DNA of 23,974 bases from a virus. The stretch's first letter is position 1, and every line of letters begins with the position of its first letter. Positions 1 through 7,144 of this stretch are shown one piece after another. The stretch covers positions 1 through 23,974 of the IMG/VR virus record IMGVR_UViG_3300009068_003615; one strand, given 5' to 3'. Under the pieces are notes generated by a model. It searched no databases, was not told the origin of the DNA, and was given only the letters and a program-made list of their open reading frames with translations. Position numbers and translations under genes: made by a program.

Positions 1-97
1 AATGTTAGAAGTGTCTTATAAAGGTTTAGCAAAAGTAACTTTTGAAAATGCTGATTATACAGCAACTTATTATCTTGTAAAATTAACAATATCCTAA
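1..97 (+). CDS. C-terminal end of probable sliding clamp (gp45-like), partial
   Basis: The reading frame is open from the left edge and stops with TAA at 95-97, so only the last 31 or so residues are visible; the ATG at position 2 is probably internal. The fragment ends in alternating hydrophobic beta-strand residues (VSYKGLAKVTFEN, then TYYLVKLTIS). This resembles the last strands of T4 gp45, the trimeric processivity clamp of the replicative polymerase. In T4 and its relatives gene 45 lies directly upstream of 44 in the same direction, and here the next start (gp44) lies one base after this stop. The identification rests mainly on this gene order plus a loose resemblance at the C-terminus; the fragment is too short to prove it. 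Confidence 0.55.
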   Translation, partial: MLEVSYKGLAKVTFENADYTATYYLVKLTIS

Positions 98-98
98 T

Positions 99-1028
99 AT
101 GTTTGGAAATACGGAACACACACTCTGGGTAGAACGGTATAGGCCCGATACTTTAGAAGGTTATGTAGGTAACCAGGCCATTGTTGAAAAGGTGCGCATC
201 TATCTGGATAATGGAGATGTTCCGCATTTACTTCTATATGGTACAGCCGGCACAGGTAAAACTACTTTAGCAAAATTAATTGCTAAAAATATAGATTGTG
301 ACTTGATGTATATTAATGCATCAGACGAGAACAATGTAGATACTGTTAGAGAAAAAATAAAAAACTTTGCTAGCACAATAGGCTTTCGTCAATGGAAATT
401 AATTATCCTAGACGAAGCTGACTACTTGACCCCAAATGCGCAAGCTGCACTCCGTAATTTGATGGAAACATTTTCAAAGACTACTAGATTTGTTTTAACG
501 TGTAATTACGTTGAAAAAATTATCGATCCTATTCAGTCAAGATGTCAGGTATTTGGTATTACTCCTCCGTCAAAGAAAGATGTAGCAATACGTGTTAATT
601 CAATACTTCAGCATGAAGGAGTTACGGCGAAACCAGAAGATTTGGTTTCAATTATTAATGCAGGGTATCCAGATATTCGAAGGATACTTAACTCCTGCCA
701 GCGTCAAGTAGTTAATGGTGAATTGAAGATAGATAAACAATCTTTAATCGAAGCCAATTATATGGATAAGGTTATTGAGTTATTATCAGCTAAACCTGAT
801 AAGAAACAGTTATTTACTTCAATTCGCCAATTGTTAGCAGATTCTCAAGTTAAAGATTATACATCATTGTATAGACATCTTTATGATAATCTTGATACAT
901 TTGCAACAGGGCATATTGCATCAATTATTCTTATCATCGCAGAAGCTCAATATCAAGATTCTTTTGCAGTAGATAAAGAAATTAATGTATGTGCGATGTT
1001 TGTTAAAATTATAAATGAATTATATTAA
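99..1028 (+). CDS. 44: Clamp-loader large subunit, AAA+ ATPase (T4 gp44-like)
   Basis: ATPase of the clamp loader, which with gp62 opens the gp45 clamp and places it on primer-template DNA. A Walker A P-loop GTAGTGKT lies at residues 48-55, and the Walker B region ends in DEAD at 105-108. The sensor-1 region is FVLTCNY (131-137, N136), followed by the RFC-box arginine-finger motif SRC at 147-149. An N-terminal WVERYRP motif (10-16) is typical of RFC small subunits and gp44. The length of 309 residues is close to T4 gp44 (about 319). The C-terminal third should form the helical collar. The gene sits between the clamp fragment and the gp62 gene, as in T4-like phages. Family assignment is secure. 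Confidence 0.95.
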   Translation: MFGNTEHTLWVERYRPDTLEGYVGNQAIVEKVRIYLDNGDVPHLLLYGTAGTGKTTLAKLIAKNIDCDLMYINASDENNVDTVREKIKNFASTIGFRQWKLIILDEADYLTPNAQAALRNLMETFSKTTRFVLTCNYVEKIIDPIQSRCQVFGITPPSKKDVAIRVNSILQHEGVTAKPEDLVSIINAGYPDIRRILNSCQRQVVNGELKIDKQSLIEANYMDKVIELLSAKPDKKQLFTSIRQLLADSQVKDYTSLYRHLYDNLDTFATGHIASIILIIAEAQYQDSFAVDKEINVCAMFVKIINELY

Positions 1029-1034
1029 AAAATT

Positions 1035-1262
1035 ATGCAAAAGAAAGTAGCACAACAGCAACAACAAATTGACATTAAAAAAACCACTGCAATTGTTTGT
1101 GACAATGCAGAATGTAAAAATGATATATTTATACCAGCTATGAAATTCCGTAAGGTATCAAAGATCATGGCAGGTACAAAAGATGACCAAATCATTCCGG
1201 TGCAAGTATTTATATGTACTGCATGCGGCAACATAAACGAAGAATTTGATTTAGATGTATAA
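1035..1262 (+). CDS. Small zinc-ribbon protein between clamp-loader genes
   Basis: A 75-residue protein with a polar, Gln-rich N-terminus (QQQQQ at residues 7-11) and two cysteine pairs: CDNAEC near residues 22-27 and CTAC near 60-63. This spacing suggests one structural zinc site (zinc ribbon or knuckle). The start is preceded by an A/T lead (AAAAAATTATG) with no Shine-Dalgarno sequence, like many genes here. The end overlaps the gp62 start by 8 bases, so it is probably co-expressed with the clamp loader. Its position between 44 and 62 suggests a replication or late-transcription accessory role, but no function is known to me. An antisense frame over the same bases is a shadow. Confidence 0.8.
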   Translation: MQKKVAQQQQQIDIKKTTAIVCDNAECKNDIFIPAMKFRKVSKIMAGTKDDQIIPVQVFICTACGNINEEFDLDV

Positions 1263-1722
1263 TAATAGTGAAACGAAAAAAGCAGCTAGCATATTTGATC
1301 ATATGGCTCATTTAACTGACAGAAAAGTTGGTTGGGATAAATTAAGCGAAGCTGATAGAAAATCATTCACTCCTTATATTGTCAATCGTTGGTTATCTAT
1401 GAATATGGATTTCGTAGAGTTAATTAATGAATTGCAACGATATACAATAGGTCAAATATCTCCGGCAGAGACTTATAAGTTGTATTATGATATACTTCCT
1501 AAGCAAAGACAATTTAATAAGTACATCAAAGGAAAGAAGGCTGATAAATACAATCAGAAGTTAGTAGAGTTACTATCAATGCATTTCGCAGTTTCAGAAA
1601 AAGAAGCTATGGAATACATTGATATGTATACTGATAAAGATATTAATGCTCTTCGTGAGATTGTTAAAAAATATGGAAAGACTGATAAAGAAGTTTCAGC
1701 GTTACTTAAATCTGAAAAATAA
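1255..1722 (+). CDS. 62: Clamp-loader small subunit (T4 gp62-like)
   Basis: A 155-residue, mostly helical, charged protein without catalytic motifs. The segment FTPYIVNRWLSM (about residues 38-49) and the later YKLYYDILPK and KYIKGKK stretches (about 75-95) follow the pattern of the gp62 family in T4-like and marine T4-like phages. gp62 is the non-ATPase subunit that joins four gp44 copies in the clamp loader. It is somewhat shorter than T4 gp62 (187 residues). The location directly downstream of 44 supports the call. It overlaps the previous gene by 8 bases and shares its last base with the next start (TAATG). regA and gene 43, which follow 62 in T4, are not found after it here. Confidence 0.85.
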   Translation: MYNNSETKKAASIFDHMAHLTDRKVGWDKLSEADRKSFTPYIVNRWLSMNMDFVELINELQRYTIGQISPAETYKLYYDILPKQRQFNKYIKGKKADKYNQKLVELLSMHFAVSEKEAMEYIDMYTDKDINALREIVKKYGKTDKEVSALLKSEK

Positions 1723-1937
1723 TGGGAACACAAACTAAACTTAATTCTGCATTAGAAAGTCTATCCAATACGACAATTGGATTATTAACAACTTTAATCT
1801 TTAGTCCAATCATTTATAGTATGGTTGGTATGACTTATACATATAGTCAATTAGGATTAGTAACTGTATTATTTACTGCATTAAGTATTGTACGTAGTTA
1901 TGTTATTAGAAGATTTTTCAATAAAAAACCAAACTAA
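1722..1937 (+). CDS. Small two-helix membrane protein (DUF7220-like)
   Basis: A 71-residue protein with two hydrophobic segments, roughly residues 18-36 and 44-58, and a basic C-terminus (RRFFNKKP). The N-terminal layout, a polar helix with Ser, Glu and Asn (LNSALESLSNTTIG) before the first membrane span and an Arg/Lys-rich tail after the second, is like small phage inner-membrane proteins grouped as DUF7220. It starts on the last base of the gp62 stop, so it is translationally coupled. No function is established for such proteins; involvement in membrane-linked replication or superinfection exclusion would be speculation. Confidence 0.7.
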   Translation: MGTQTKLNSALESLSNTTIGLLTTLIFSPIIYSMVGMTYTYSQLGLVTVLFTALSIVRSYVIRRFFNKKPN

Positions 1938-1939
1938 GA

Positions 1940-2596
1940 ATGATTATTTCAGTTAGTGGCCGCATAGGATCCGGCAAAGACACGGTAGCAGCTATCATTA
2001 TGGAATTAGCAAATGATAAGCAATGGGAAGTAAAAAAGTGGGCTGGCAAACTCAAAGAGATTGCCGCTTTACTTACAGGTATACCAAAAGAAAAATTTGA
2101 AGATCAAGAGTTTAAGAAAACTAATTTAGGCCCAGAGTGGAACAAACCACTTTATTTAAAAGGCGAACTTATATCTTCAGAGCCAATGACTGTAAGAGAT
2201 TTATTGCAATTATTAGGTACTGAAGCAATGCGAGACGGCTTACATACTGACACATGGGTTAATGCCTTGATGTCAGAATACAAGACTAGTAACGGGGTGG
2301 ATACGAAGGCGGATGGCGAAAGTAGCACTGCGGTTGCGGATAAGTTTTGGATTATTACCGACACTCGTTTTCCAAACGAGCTTGCGGCGATTACCCGTTG
2401 CAACGGAATAACCATTCGAGTTGATCGAAATTCCGGAAACGATGTAGGCACCAGTCATTCCTCCGAGCGAGCTTTGGATCATGTAACCGATTGGGATCAT
2501 GTAATTGACAACTCGGGTACCCGAGATGAATTGCGTACACAGGTTTTCAACATTCTTCGAAAACATCGACTCGTTCGATATTCCACTTTGAAATAA
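1940..2596 (+). CDS. 1: Deoxynucleoside monophosphate kinase (T4 gp1-like)
   Basis: Phage dNMP kinase, which phosphorylates dNMPs to dNDPs with ATP for phage DNA synthesis. The P-loop is GRIGSGKDT at residues 7-15. The segment TVRDLLQLLGTEAMRDGLHTD (84-104; key residues R86, Q90, G93, R98, D99) matches the dNMP-binding region of the family. ITDTRFPNE (139-147) is the conserved Walker-B-like/DTRF segment, and the H173-S175 and HVIDN (187-191) stretches are typical of the C-terminal lobe. Length 218 is near the usual 230-240. Residues about 115-134 form a polar, low-complexity linker, and from there the DNA changes to a higher-GC codon style that continues into the next gene, suggesting recombination. 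Confidence 0.88.
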   Translation: MIISVSGRIGSGKDTVAAIIMELANDKQWEVKKWAGKLKEIAALLTGIPKEKFEDQEFKKTNLGPEWNKPLYLKGELISSEPMTVRDLLQLLGTEAMRDGLHTDTWVNALMSEYKTSNGVDTKADGESSTAVADKFWIITDTRFPNELAAITRCNGITIRVDRNSGNDVGTSHSSERALDHVTDWDHVIDNSGTRDELRTQVFNILRKHRLVRYSTLK

Positions 2597-2616
2597 TTTG
2601 GTAGATACAAAAGGTT

Positions 2617-2624
2617 TATTTATA
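2617..2624 (+). promoter_or_regulatory. Candidate phage promoter element TATTTATA
   Basis: TATTTATA lies in the 52-base gap before the nuclease gene, 24 bases upstream of its ATG, preceded by GATACAAAAGGTT. The same octamer or a one-base variant occurs in three other intergenic gaps of the window at a similar place. It could be the -10-like part of a phage-stage promoter. In DNA this AT-rich, chance cannot be excluded, and the octamer is also the reverse complement of the T4 late promoter core. Confidence 0.35.
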
Positions 2625-2648
2625 TTTAAGTTATAAAAAATAAAGTAA

Positions 2649-3599
2649 ATGGCTGTATCTCAATTAGGACAATTATTTCGAGCAATAGCGCCCGAGAAAA
2701 AAGAAGGCGACAAAACGATATCGTATAGCCAATTTGCAATGTGGTCAACATGTCCACAAAAATGGAAGCTTAGCTATATAGATCGAATTCGCATAGGTGG
2801 GCCTTCAATTCATATGTGTTTTGGAACGGCTTTTCACGAAACCATGCAATGGTGGTTGCATGTAATGTTTACCGACTCGGTGAAAGCAGCAGATCGACTC
2901 AATTTAAGTGAATGTTTGCATGAGCAAATGATTCAAAATTACATGATGGCAGTTACGGATTTAGGAGGAGAACACTTTTCCACGGCGAGTGAACTGCGAG
3001 AGTTTTACGAAGATGGAGTAGCGATATTGGAATGGTTGGTGAAGAATCGTTCTCAATATTTTTCTCCCACAACTCACGAGTTGGTTGGAATTGAAATGCC
3101 TTTGTATACTCCGGCAACTGATGCAAATGTAAAAGTGATAATGAATGGGTTTTTGGATATTGTATTGCGAGAAAAACAAACTGGAAAAATAATTATCATA
3201 GACATTAAGACGTCGACTAAAGGGTGGAATCAATATGCGAAGGCCGACAAAACCAAAGCGAGTCAGTTGGTGCTTTACAAAGAGTATTTTGCGAAACAGT
3301 ATGGGTATGATGTAGAAGCAATTGACATTAAGTATTTCATTGTAAAGCGAAAGTTGATTGAAGGGTTTATGTATCCGCAAAAGCGAGTGCAAGAGTTCAT
3401 ACCCGCGTCAGGTAAACCTACGCGTAAAAAATTAGTTACTGAAATTGAAAGATTTATCGAGTCTGGATTCAATGAAGATGGTAGCTATAAAGAAAATGGT
3501 GTATTTCCTGCTATAGGAGAAAAAGGGTTGAAAAACTGCAGGTATTGTGAATTTGCAGACAAAGAAGATTTATGTCCAAAAGCAAATCGTTTAAAATGA
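2649..3599 (+). CDS. PD-(D/E)XK nuclease, RecB/Cas4-like, with probable Fe-S cluster
   Basis: A 316-residue RecB-family exonuclease-like protein. The nuclease core shows GTAFHE (59-64, with H63), GFLDIV (167-172, with D170), IDIKTS (184-189, with D185 and K187) and the QLVLYK motif (206-211). Four cysteines, C35 in STCPQKW and C297, C300, C309 near the C-terminus, have the one-plus-three arrangement of the 4Fe-4S staple in AddB, Cas4 and Dna2. It likely processes DNA ends during recombination-dependent replication or degrades DNA. The first 260 or so codons use TTG, GCG and CGA far more than the neighbouring TTA/AGA-rich genes; codon style returns to normal near 3420. A T4-like phage gene of this type next to dNMP kinase is plausible as a replication or recombination accessory. 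Confidence 0.85.
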   Translation: MAVSQLGQLFRAIAPEKKEGDKTISYSQFAMWSTCPQKWKLSYIDRIRIGGPSIHMCFGTAFHETMQWWLHVMFTDSVKAADRLNLSECLHEQMIQNYMMAVTDLGGEHFSTASELREFYEDGVAILEWLVKNRSQYFSPTTHELVGIEMPLYTPATDANVKVIMNGFLDIVLREKQTGKIIIIDIKTSTKGWNQYAKADKTKASQLVLYKEYFAKQYGYDVEAIDIKYFIVKRKLIEGFMYPQKRVQEFIPASGKPTRKKLVTEIERFIESGFNEDGSYKENGVFPAIGEKGLKNCRYCEFADKEDLCPKANRLK

Positions 3600-3616
3600 T
3601 AAATAGATATAAAATT

Positions 3617-4057
3617 ATGCAGTCAATTCAACAAGATCCTGAATTCATCAAAGTTGCAATTATTGGCTCGAGAACATACGAAAACAAAAAAAAAATTCGA
3701 GACATGATATGGAAGCTGAAACATACTTTTGGTGATAAGCTTATCATTGTGTCTGGAGGTTCTCAAAATGGAGCTGACAAATATGCTAGAAAATTTTCAG
3801 TAGAAATGGGAGTTTCCTATCGAGAATTCAATCCAGCACACACTTCGAAAAATTTATATTCGGCTTTACCAGAGTCTTATTATGGTAAGCCTTATCATGT
3901 ATCGCAGTTGTTTCATAGAAATGAATTAATTGCAAAATATTGTGATAAAATGATAGCATTCATAGACAGCAATGTGCCGTCTAAAGGTTCATATCACGCA
4001 GTGGATATGGCAACTAAACATAATAAACCAGTAGTAATAATAAATGAAAAATCTTAA
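3617..4057 (+). CDS. SLOG-family nucleotide-binding protein (DUF2493/YspA-like)
   Basis: A short Rossmann-like SLOG domain. From the chosen start, KVAIIGSRTY is at residues 12-21 and the glycine-rich loop SGGSQNGADKYA at 46-57; a third conserved region KMIAFID is near 116-122. These are the signature loops of the YspA/DUF2493 branch of the SLOG superfamily, thought to bind nucleotide-derived ligands. The start at 3617 is chosen because its lead ATATAAAATTATG is identical to that of the gene at 11375. Alternatives in frame are 3596, which overlaps the nuclease stop as ATGA, and 3572. Function in phages is unknown; NAD- or ADP-ribose-type signalling or anti-defence roles are only possibilities. 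Confidence 0.8.
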   Translation: MQSIQQDPEFIKVAIIGSRTYENKKKIRDMIWKLKHTFGDKLIIVSGGSQNGADKYARKFSVEMGVSYREFNPAHTSKNLYSALPESYYGKPYHVSQLFHRNELIAKYCDKMIAFIDSNVPSKGSYHAVDMATKHNKPVVIINEKS

Positions 4058-4289
4058 AACGTATTTGTTGTATCACTTAAAGTGGCAGACAGGCATTGTA
4101 ATTTCTTGGCCTTGTATGTACGTGATGCATGACGTCTGGGGTTGGAGCAACTTCTGGACTATTATAGGATTTCAATTCGTAGGAGCGCTAATATTTTGGA
4201 ACATAGATAAATTAATATTCAAACATGATAAAAAAACAAACACCCACACTAACGAGTCTGACACTCAAATTAACAATTACAAAAGCTAA
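4044..4289 (+). CDS. Small membrane protein, two predicted helices
   Basis: An 81-residue protein with hydrophobic, Trp-rich segments at roughly residues 16-30 and 38-53 separated by a short loop (MHDVWGWSN), then a hydrophilic C-terminal tail rich in Lys, Asn and Thr (about 58-81). The gene overlaps the SLOG gene by 14 bases. Its last 65 bases overlap, in another frame, the zinc-ribbon gene that starts at 4225, which fits the low-complexity composition of this tail. No family recognised. Confidence 0.65.
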   Translation: MKNLKTYLLYHLKWQTGIVISWPCMYVMHDVWGWSNFWTIIGFQFVGALIFWNIDKLIFKHDKKTNTHTNESDTQINNYKS

Positions 4290-4392
4290 AACATTTCAAT
4301 GTGTTGACTGTGGCAATCGATTTGTAGTGACTAACGTCAGTAAAAAAATTGACACTAACAAGCCAAAATATTGTAAATATTGTGTGTGTTAA
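4225..4392 (+). CDS. Short zinc-ribbon protein, overlapping the previous gene
   Basis: A 55-codon frame from ATG 4225 to TAA 4390-4392. After a Thr/Lys-rich lead of about 23 residues comes a compact ribbon: CVDCGNRF (about residues 26-33), then KYCKYCVC (48-55). The two CxxC pairs, with about 20 residues between them, look like a complete four-cysteine zinc ribbon, and the cysteine pattern is unlikely by chance. No later ATG exists in frame, so the first 65 bases overlap the end of the membrane protein gene in another frame. A role in nucleic-acid binding is typical of such ribbons, but nothing specific can be said. Confidence 0.65.
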   Translation: MIKKQTPTLTSLTLKLTITKAKTFQCVDCGNRFVVTNVSKKIDTNKPKYCKYCVC

Positions 4393-4411
4393 AAGTATGT
4401 TTCATTTGGTT

Positions 4412-4425
4412 GTTACATATTTATA
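4412..4425 (+). promoter_or_regulatory. Candidate promoter element at head of the glycan island
   Basis: GTTACATATTTATA lies in the 60-base gap before the first glycosyltransferase, ending 27 bases upstream of its ATG. The 13-mer GTTACATATTTAT recurs exactly at 21921-21933, before another gene that follows a gap. Because the downstream genes are nearly gap-free, this could drive transcription of the whole island. The call rests on recurrence and position only. Confidence 0.45.
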
Positions 4426-4452
4426 TTAAATAATAAAGGTTAAAATAAGGTT

Positions 4453-5835
4453 ATGACAAAAAAGAAAAAGATACTTCTGTTATCTGACGATCTTCGAATG
4501 CATTCAGGCATTGCGACCGTTTCTCGAGAGATTGTATTAAATACATGTAAAGAATTTGATTGGGTTCAATTAGGAGCCGCAGTAACTCATCCTGATGAAG
4601 GTAAGGTGTTTGATTTGTCTTTGGACACTGCAAAGCAAACTGGTGTTGAAGACGCTAGCGTTAAAATTTATGCTTATTCAGGATATGGCAATCAAGATGT
4701 TCTTCGAGAATTAATTCAAATTGAACGTCCTGACGCTATTTTACATTTTACAGATCCTAGATTTTGGGGCTGGCTTTATGCAATGGAGCATGAATTGAGA
4801 CAAATCATTCCATTAGCATATTACACTATTTGGGACTCAACTCCATATCCTAAATGGAACAAACCATTTTACGAGTCTTGCGACTTACTAATGTGTATTT
4901 CAAAACAAACTCATAATATCGTTAAGCAAGTATTAAAAGATTGTGGATATGCAGATTGGCAAATTACTTACGTTCCTCATGGTATCAATCATGAACAGTT
5001 TTTTCCAATTGATGAAAATCATGCACAATGGTTAGAGTTTCAAAAATTCAAATCAGATTTAATTCCTGCAGGTAAAGAATTTATCATGTTTCACAATGCT
5101 AGAAATATTCGAAGAAAACATACTTCAGATTTAATTTTAGCTTATAAAGAATTCTGTGATCGCATTGGAGCTGAAGAAGCTAAAAAATGTTTATTTTTAC
5201 TTCATACTGATCCAATTGACGATAATGGTACTGATCTACCAGCTGTTATTAAAGAATTGTGTCCTGAGTATGATGTAATGTTTACAAATAATAGACTGTT
5301 AACGACTAAGGAATTGAACTTCTTATATAATTTATCTAACATCACTGCTAATATTGCTTCTAATGAAGGATTTGGTTTAGGTACTGCAGAAGCTGTTATG
5401 GCGGGTACTCCAATTGTAGTTAATGTAACTGGAGGAATGCAAGATCAATGTGGTTTTAAAGATCATGAAGGAAATTATTTAACTGAAAATGATTATTCCG
5501 ATGCATTCCAAACTAACGCAGACAAAATTTATACTTCTCATGGAGAATGGGTTAAACCAGTATTTCCAGCAGTAAGAACTCTTCAAGGATCTCCGTCAAC
5601 TCCTTATATATTTGATGACATTGCAGATTATAAAGAAACAGCAGATGCAATTTGGTATTGGTGGAATAAATCAGAAGCTGAGCAAACAGCAGCAGGTTTA
5701 TTAGGTCGTGAACATTATATGAAACCAGAAGTTGGATTGTCAGCATTTGAAATGGGCAATCGTTTTATTAAAGACATTAATACAATGCTTGAAAAGTGGC
5801 AACCACGTAAAAGAACAGAAATTTTTAAAATATAA
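4453..5835 (+). CDS. Glycosyltransferase, GT-B fold, GT4-like
   Basis: A 460-residue retaining glycosyltransferase of the GT4 type. The N-terminal Rossmann half begins KILLLSDDLRMHSGIATVSRE (residues 6-26; note the G-I-A loop for acceptor binding). The donor half carries NARNIRRKH near 215-223 and the diagnostic E-x7-E motif as EGFGLGTAE (305-313). No membrane segment is visible, so it should act in the cytosol. It is the first gene of the island, just after a candidate promoter element, and is followed by a second GT4-like gene seven bases later. The donor and acceptor cannot be told from the sequence. Confidence 0.88.
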   Translation: MTKKKKILLLSDDLRMHSGIATVSREIVLNTCKEFDWVQLGAAVTHPDEGKVFDLSLDTAKQTGVEDASVKIYAYSGYGNQDVLRELIQIERPDAILHFTDPRFWGWLYAMEHELRQIIPLAYYTIWDSTPYPKWNKPFYESCDLLMCISKQTHNIVKQVLKDCGYADWQITYVPHGINHEQFFPIDENHAQWLEFQKFKSDLIPAGKEFIMFHNARNIRRKHTSDLILAYKEFCDRIGAEEAKKCLFLLHTDPIDDNGTDLPAVIKELCPEYDVMFTNNRLLTTKELNFLYNLSNITANIASNEGFGLGTAEAVMAGTPIVVNVTGGMQDQCGFKDHEGNYLTENDYSDAFQTNADKIYTSHGEWVKPVFPAVRTLQGSPSTPYIFDDIADYKETADAIWYWWNKSEAEQTAAGLLGREHYMKPEVGLSAFEMGNRFIKDINTMLEKWQPRKRTEIFKI

Positions 5836-5842
5836 TTAAGTT

Positions 5843-7141
5843 ATGAATAAACCAGTACTAGTATTTCAAGCTCCAGTAGGTACCCGCTCAGGATATGGAG
5901 AGCGTTCTCGAGATTTAATTCGAGCAATAATTGCTTTAGATAAATATGATATTAAAATTGTGTCGACACGTTGGGGTAGCACTCCGATGAATGCATTGAC
6001 AGAAGAAGATCAAGATATTATTTCTAGAATTTTAACACAACCTTTAGCACAACAACCTGAAATTTATATGCAAGTAACAGTGCCTAATGAATTTCAGCGT
6101 ATAGGTAAATTTAATATTGGCGTTACTGCTGGTATTGAAACTAACTTATGCGATGCTAGTTGGATTGAAGGTTGCAATAGAATGGATTTAATTTTAGCTT
6201 CGTCAGAACATGCTAAATCTGTATTTGAAGCTTCTGCATATCAACAAGTAAATGAACAAAAACAAATTGTCGGTGAGCTTAAATTACAAAAACCTGTAGA
6301 AGTTTTATTTGAAGGAATTCGTTTAGATAAATTTAAAAAATCATATGCAGCTACTCCTGCAGTAGAGTCATTGTTTAAAGAAATAAAAGAAGATTTTGCA
6401 TTTTTATTTGTAGGGCATTGGCTTCCAGGTGCATTTGGAGAAGATAGAAAAAATGTATCTGGATTGATTAAATCTTTTTATGAAGCATTTAAAAATAAAC
6501 AAAACGCTCCGGCATTAATCTTAAAGACTTCCGGAGGTACATTGTCTATAGTTGATAGAGAAGATGTAATTAATAAAATTAATCAAATCAAAAATTCAAT
6601 CGACACTAAAAATCTTCCTAATGTATATTTAGCCTATGGAGATTTTAGTTATGAAGAAATGAATGACTTATATAATCATCCAAAAGTTAAAGCACATATT
6701 TCATTTACCAAAGGAGAAGGGTTTGGTCGACCTTTATTAGAAGCTGCGTTAACATCTAAACCAATAATTACAACCAATTGGTCAGGTCATATTGACTTTT
6801 TAAATGAAGAATCTTCAGTCTTATTAGGAGGCACGCTGACAAATGTACATCCTTCAGCAGCTTGGAAAGGAGTTCTTAATCAAGAGTCTTCTTGGTTTAC
6901 AGTTAACTATGGTCAAGCAATTGCATATATGAAAGATATGTATAAAAACTATAAAACATATACAGAAAAATCTAGAAAGACTTATCATCAAATTAAAACT
7001 AATTTCTCTTTTGATTCTATGAAAGATAAACTAGATAATATATTAACTAATAGAATTCCTGATTTTCCTAAGCAAGTTCAATTAAAATTACCTCAATTAA
7101 AGAAAATTGAATTACCTAAACTTAAAAAAATAGAAAAATAA
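5843..7141 (+). CDS. Glycosyltransferase, GT-B fold, GT4-like, with C-terminal repeat tail
   Basis: A 432-residue enzyme with a Gly-rich N-terminal acceptor loop (PVGTRSGYGERSR, 11-23), a donor-site DRKN at 201-204 and the E-x7-E motif EGFGRPLLE at 292-300. It is distinct in sequence from the preceding GT4 despite the shared fold, so the two probably add different residues. The final 25 or so residues form a lysine-rich repeat: LPQLKKIE followed by LPKLKKIE, encoded by two 24-base units at 7088-7111 and 7112-7135. Such a basic, amphipathic tail may anchor the enzyme to membrane or to a partner; that is inference. Confidence 0.87.
   Translation: MNKPVLVFQAPVGTRSGYGERSRDLIRAIIALDKYDIKIVSTRWGSTPMNALTEEDQDIISRILTQPLAQQPEIYMQVTVPNEFQRIGKFNIGVTAGIETNLCDASWIEGCNRMDLILASSEHAKSVFEASAYQQVNEQKQIVGELKLQKPVEVLFEGIRLDKFKKSYAATPAVESLFKEIKEDFAFLFVGHWLPGAFGEDRKNVSGLIKSFYEAFKNKQNAPALILKTSGGTLSIVDREDVINKINQIKNSIDTKNLPNVYLAYGDFSYEEMNDLYNHPKVKAHISFTKGEGFGRPLLEAALTSKPIITTNWSGHIDFLNEESSVLLGGTLTNVHPSAAWKGVLNQESSWFTVNYGQAIAYMKDMYKNYKTYTEKSRKTYHQIKTNFSFDSMKDKLDNILTNRIPDFPKQVQLKLPQLKKIELPKLKKIEK
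7088..7135 (+). repeat. Two tandem 24-bp units encoding LPxLKKIE
   Basis: Two adjacent 24-base units at the 3' end of the second GT4-like gene encode LPQLKKIE and LPKLKKIE. They differ at a few, mostly third-position, bases, so this is an old duplication rather than a fresh slippage product. A degenerate third copy may precede it (FPKQVQLK). Confidence 0.7.
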
Positions 7142-7144
7142 AAT

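Noticed and set aside
1025-1234. Antisense 69-residue frame with a run of cysteines
   Set aside because: The cysteine run is simply the reverse reading of the CAA/CAG glutamine repeat of the zinc-ribbon gene.
2617-2624. TATTTATA as a minus-strand T4 late promoter (TATAAATA)
   Set aside because: No minus-strand gene follows any copy; all downstream genes run on the + strand, so a minus-strand late promoter reading lacks a target.
2152-3472. Several long antisense open frames opposite the dNMP kinase and nuclease genes
   Set aside because: They lie wholly within well-supported + strand genes, have no recognisable motifs, and are explained by the locally higher GC and different codon use that remove antisense stops.
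4393-4452. Rho-independent terminator in the gap before the glycan island
   Set aside because: No GC-bearing stem followed by a T-run is visible; the gap is plain AT-rich sequence. The same holds for the gaps at 20855, 21897 and 12047.
4453-4633. Antisense 60-residue frame at the start of the first glycosyltransferase
   Set aside because: A shadow of the GT4 gene, with no neighbouring minus-strand gene anywhere in the window.
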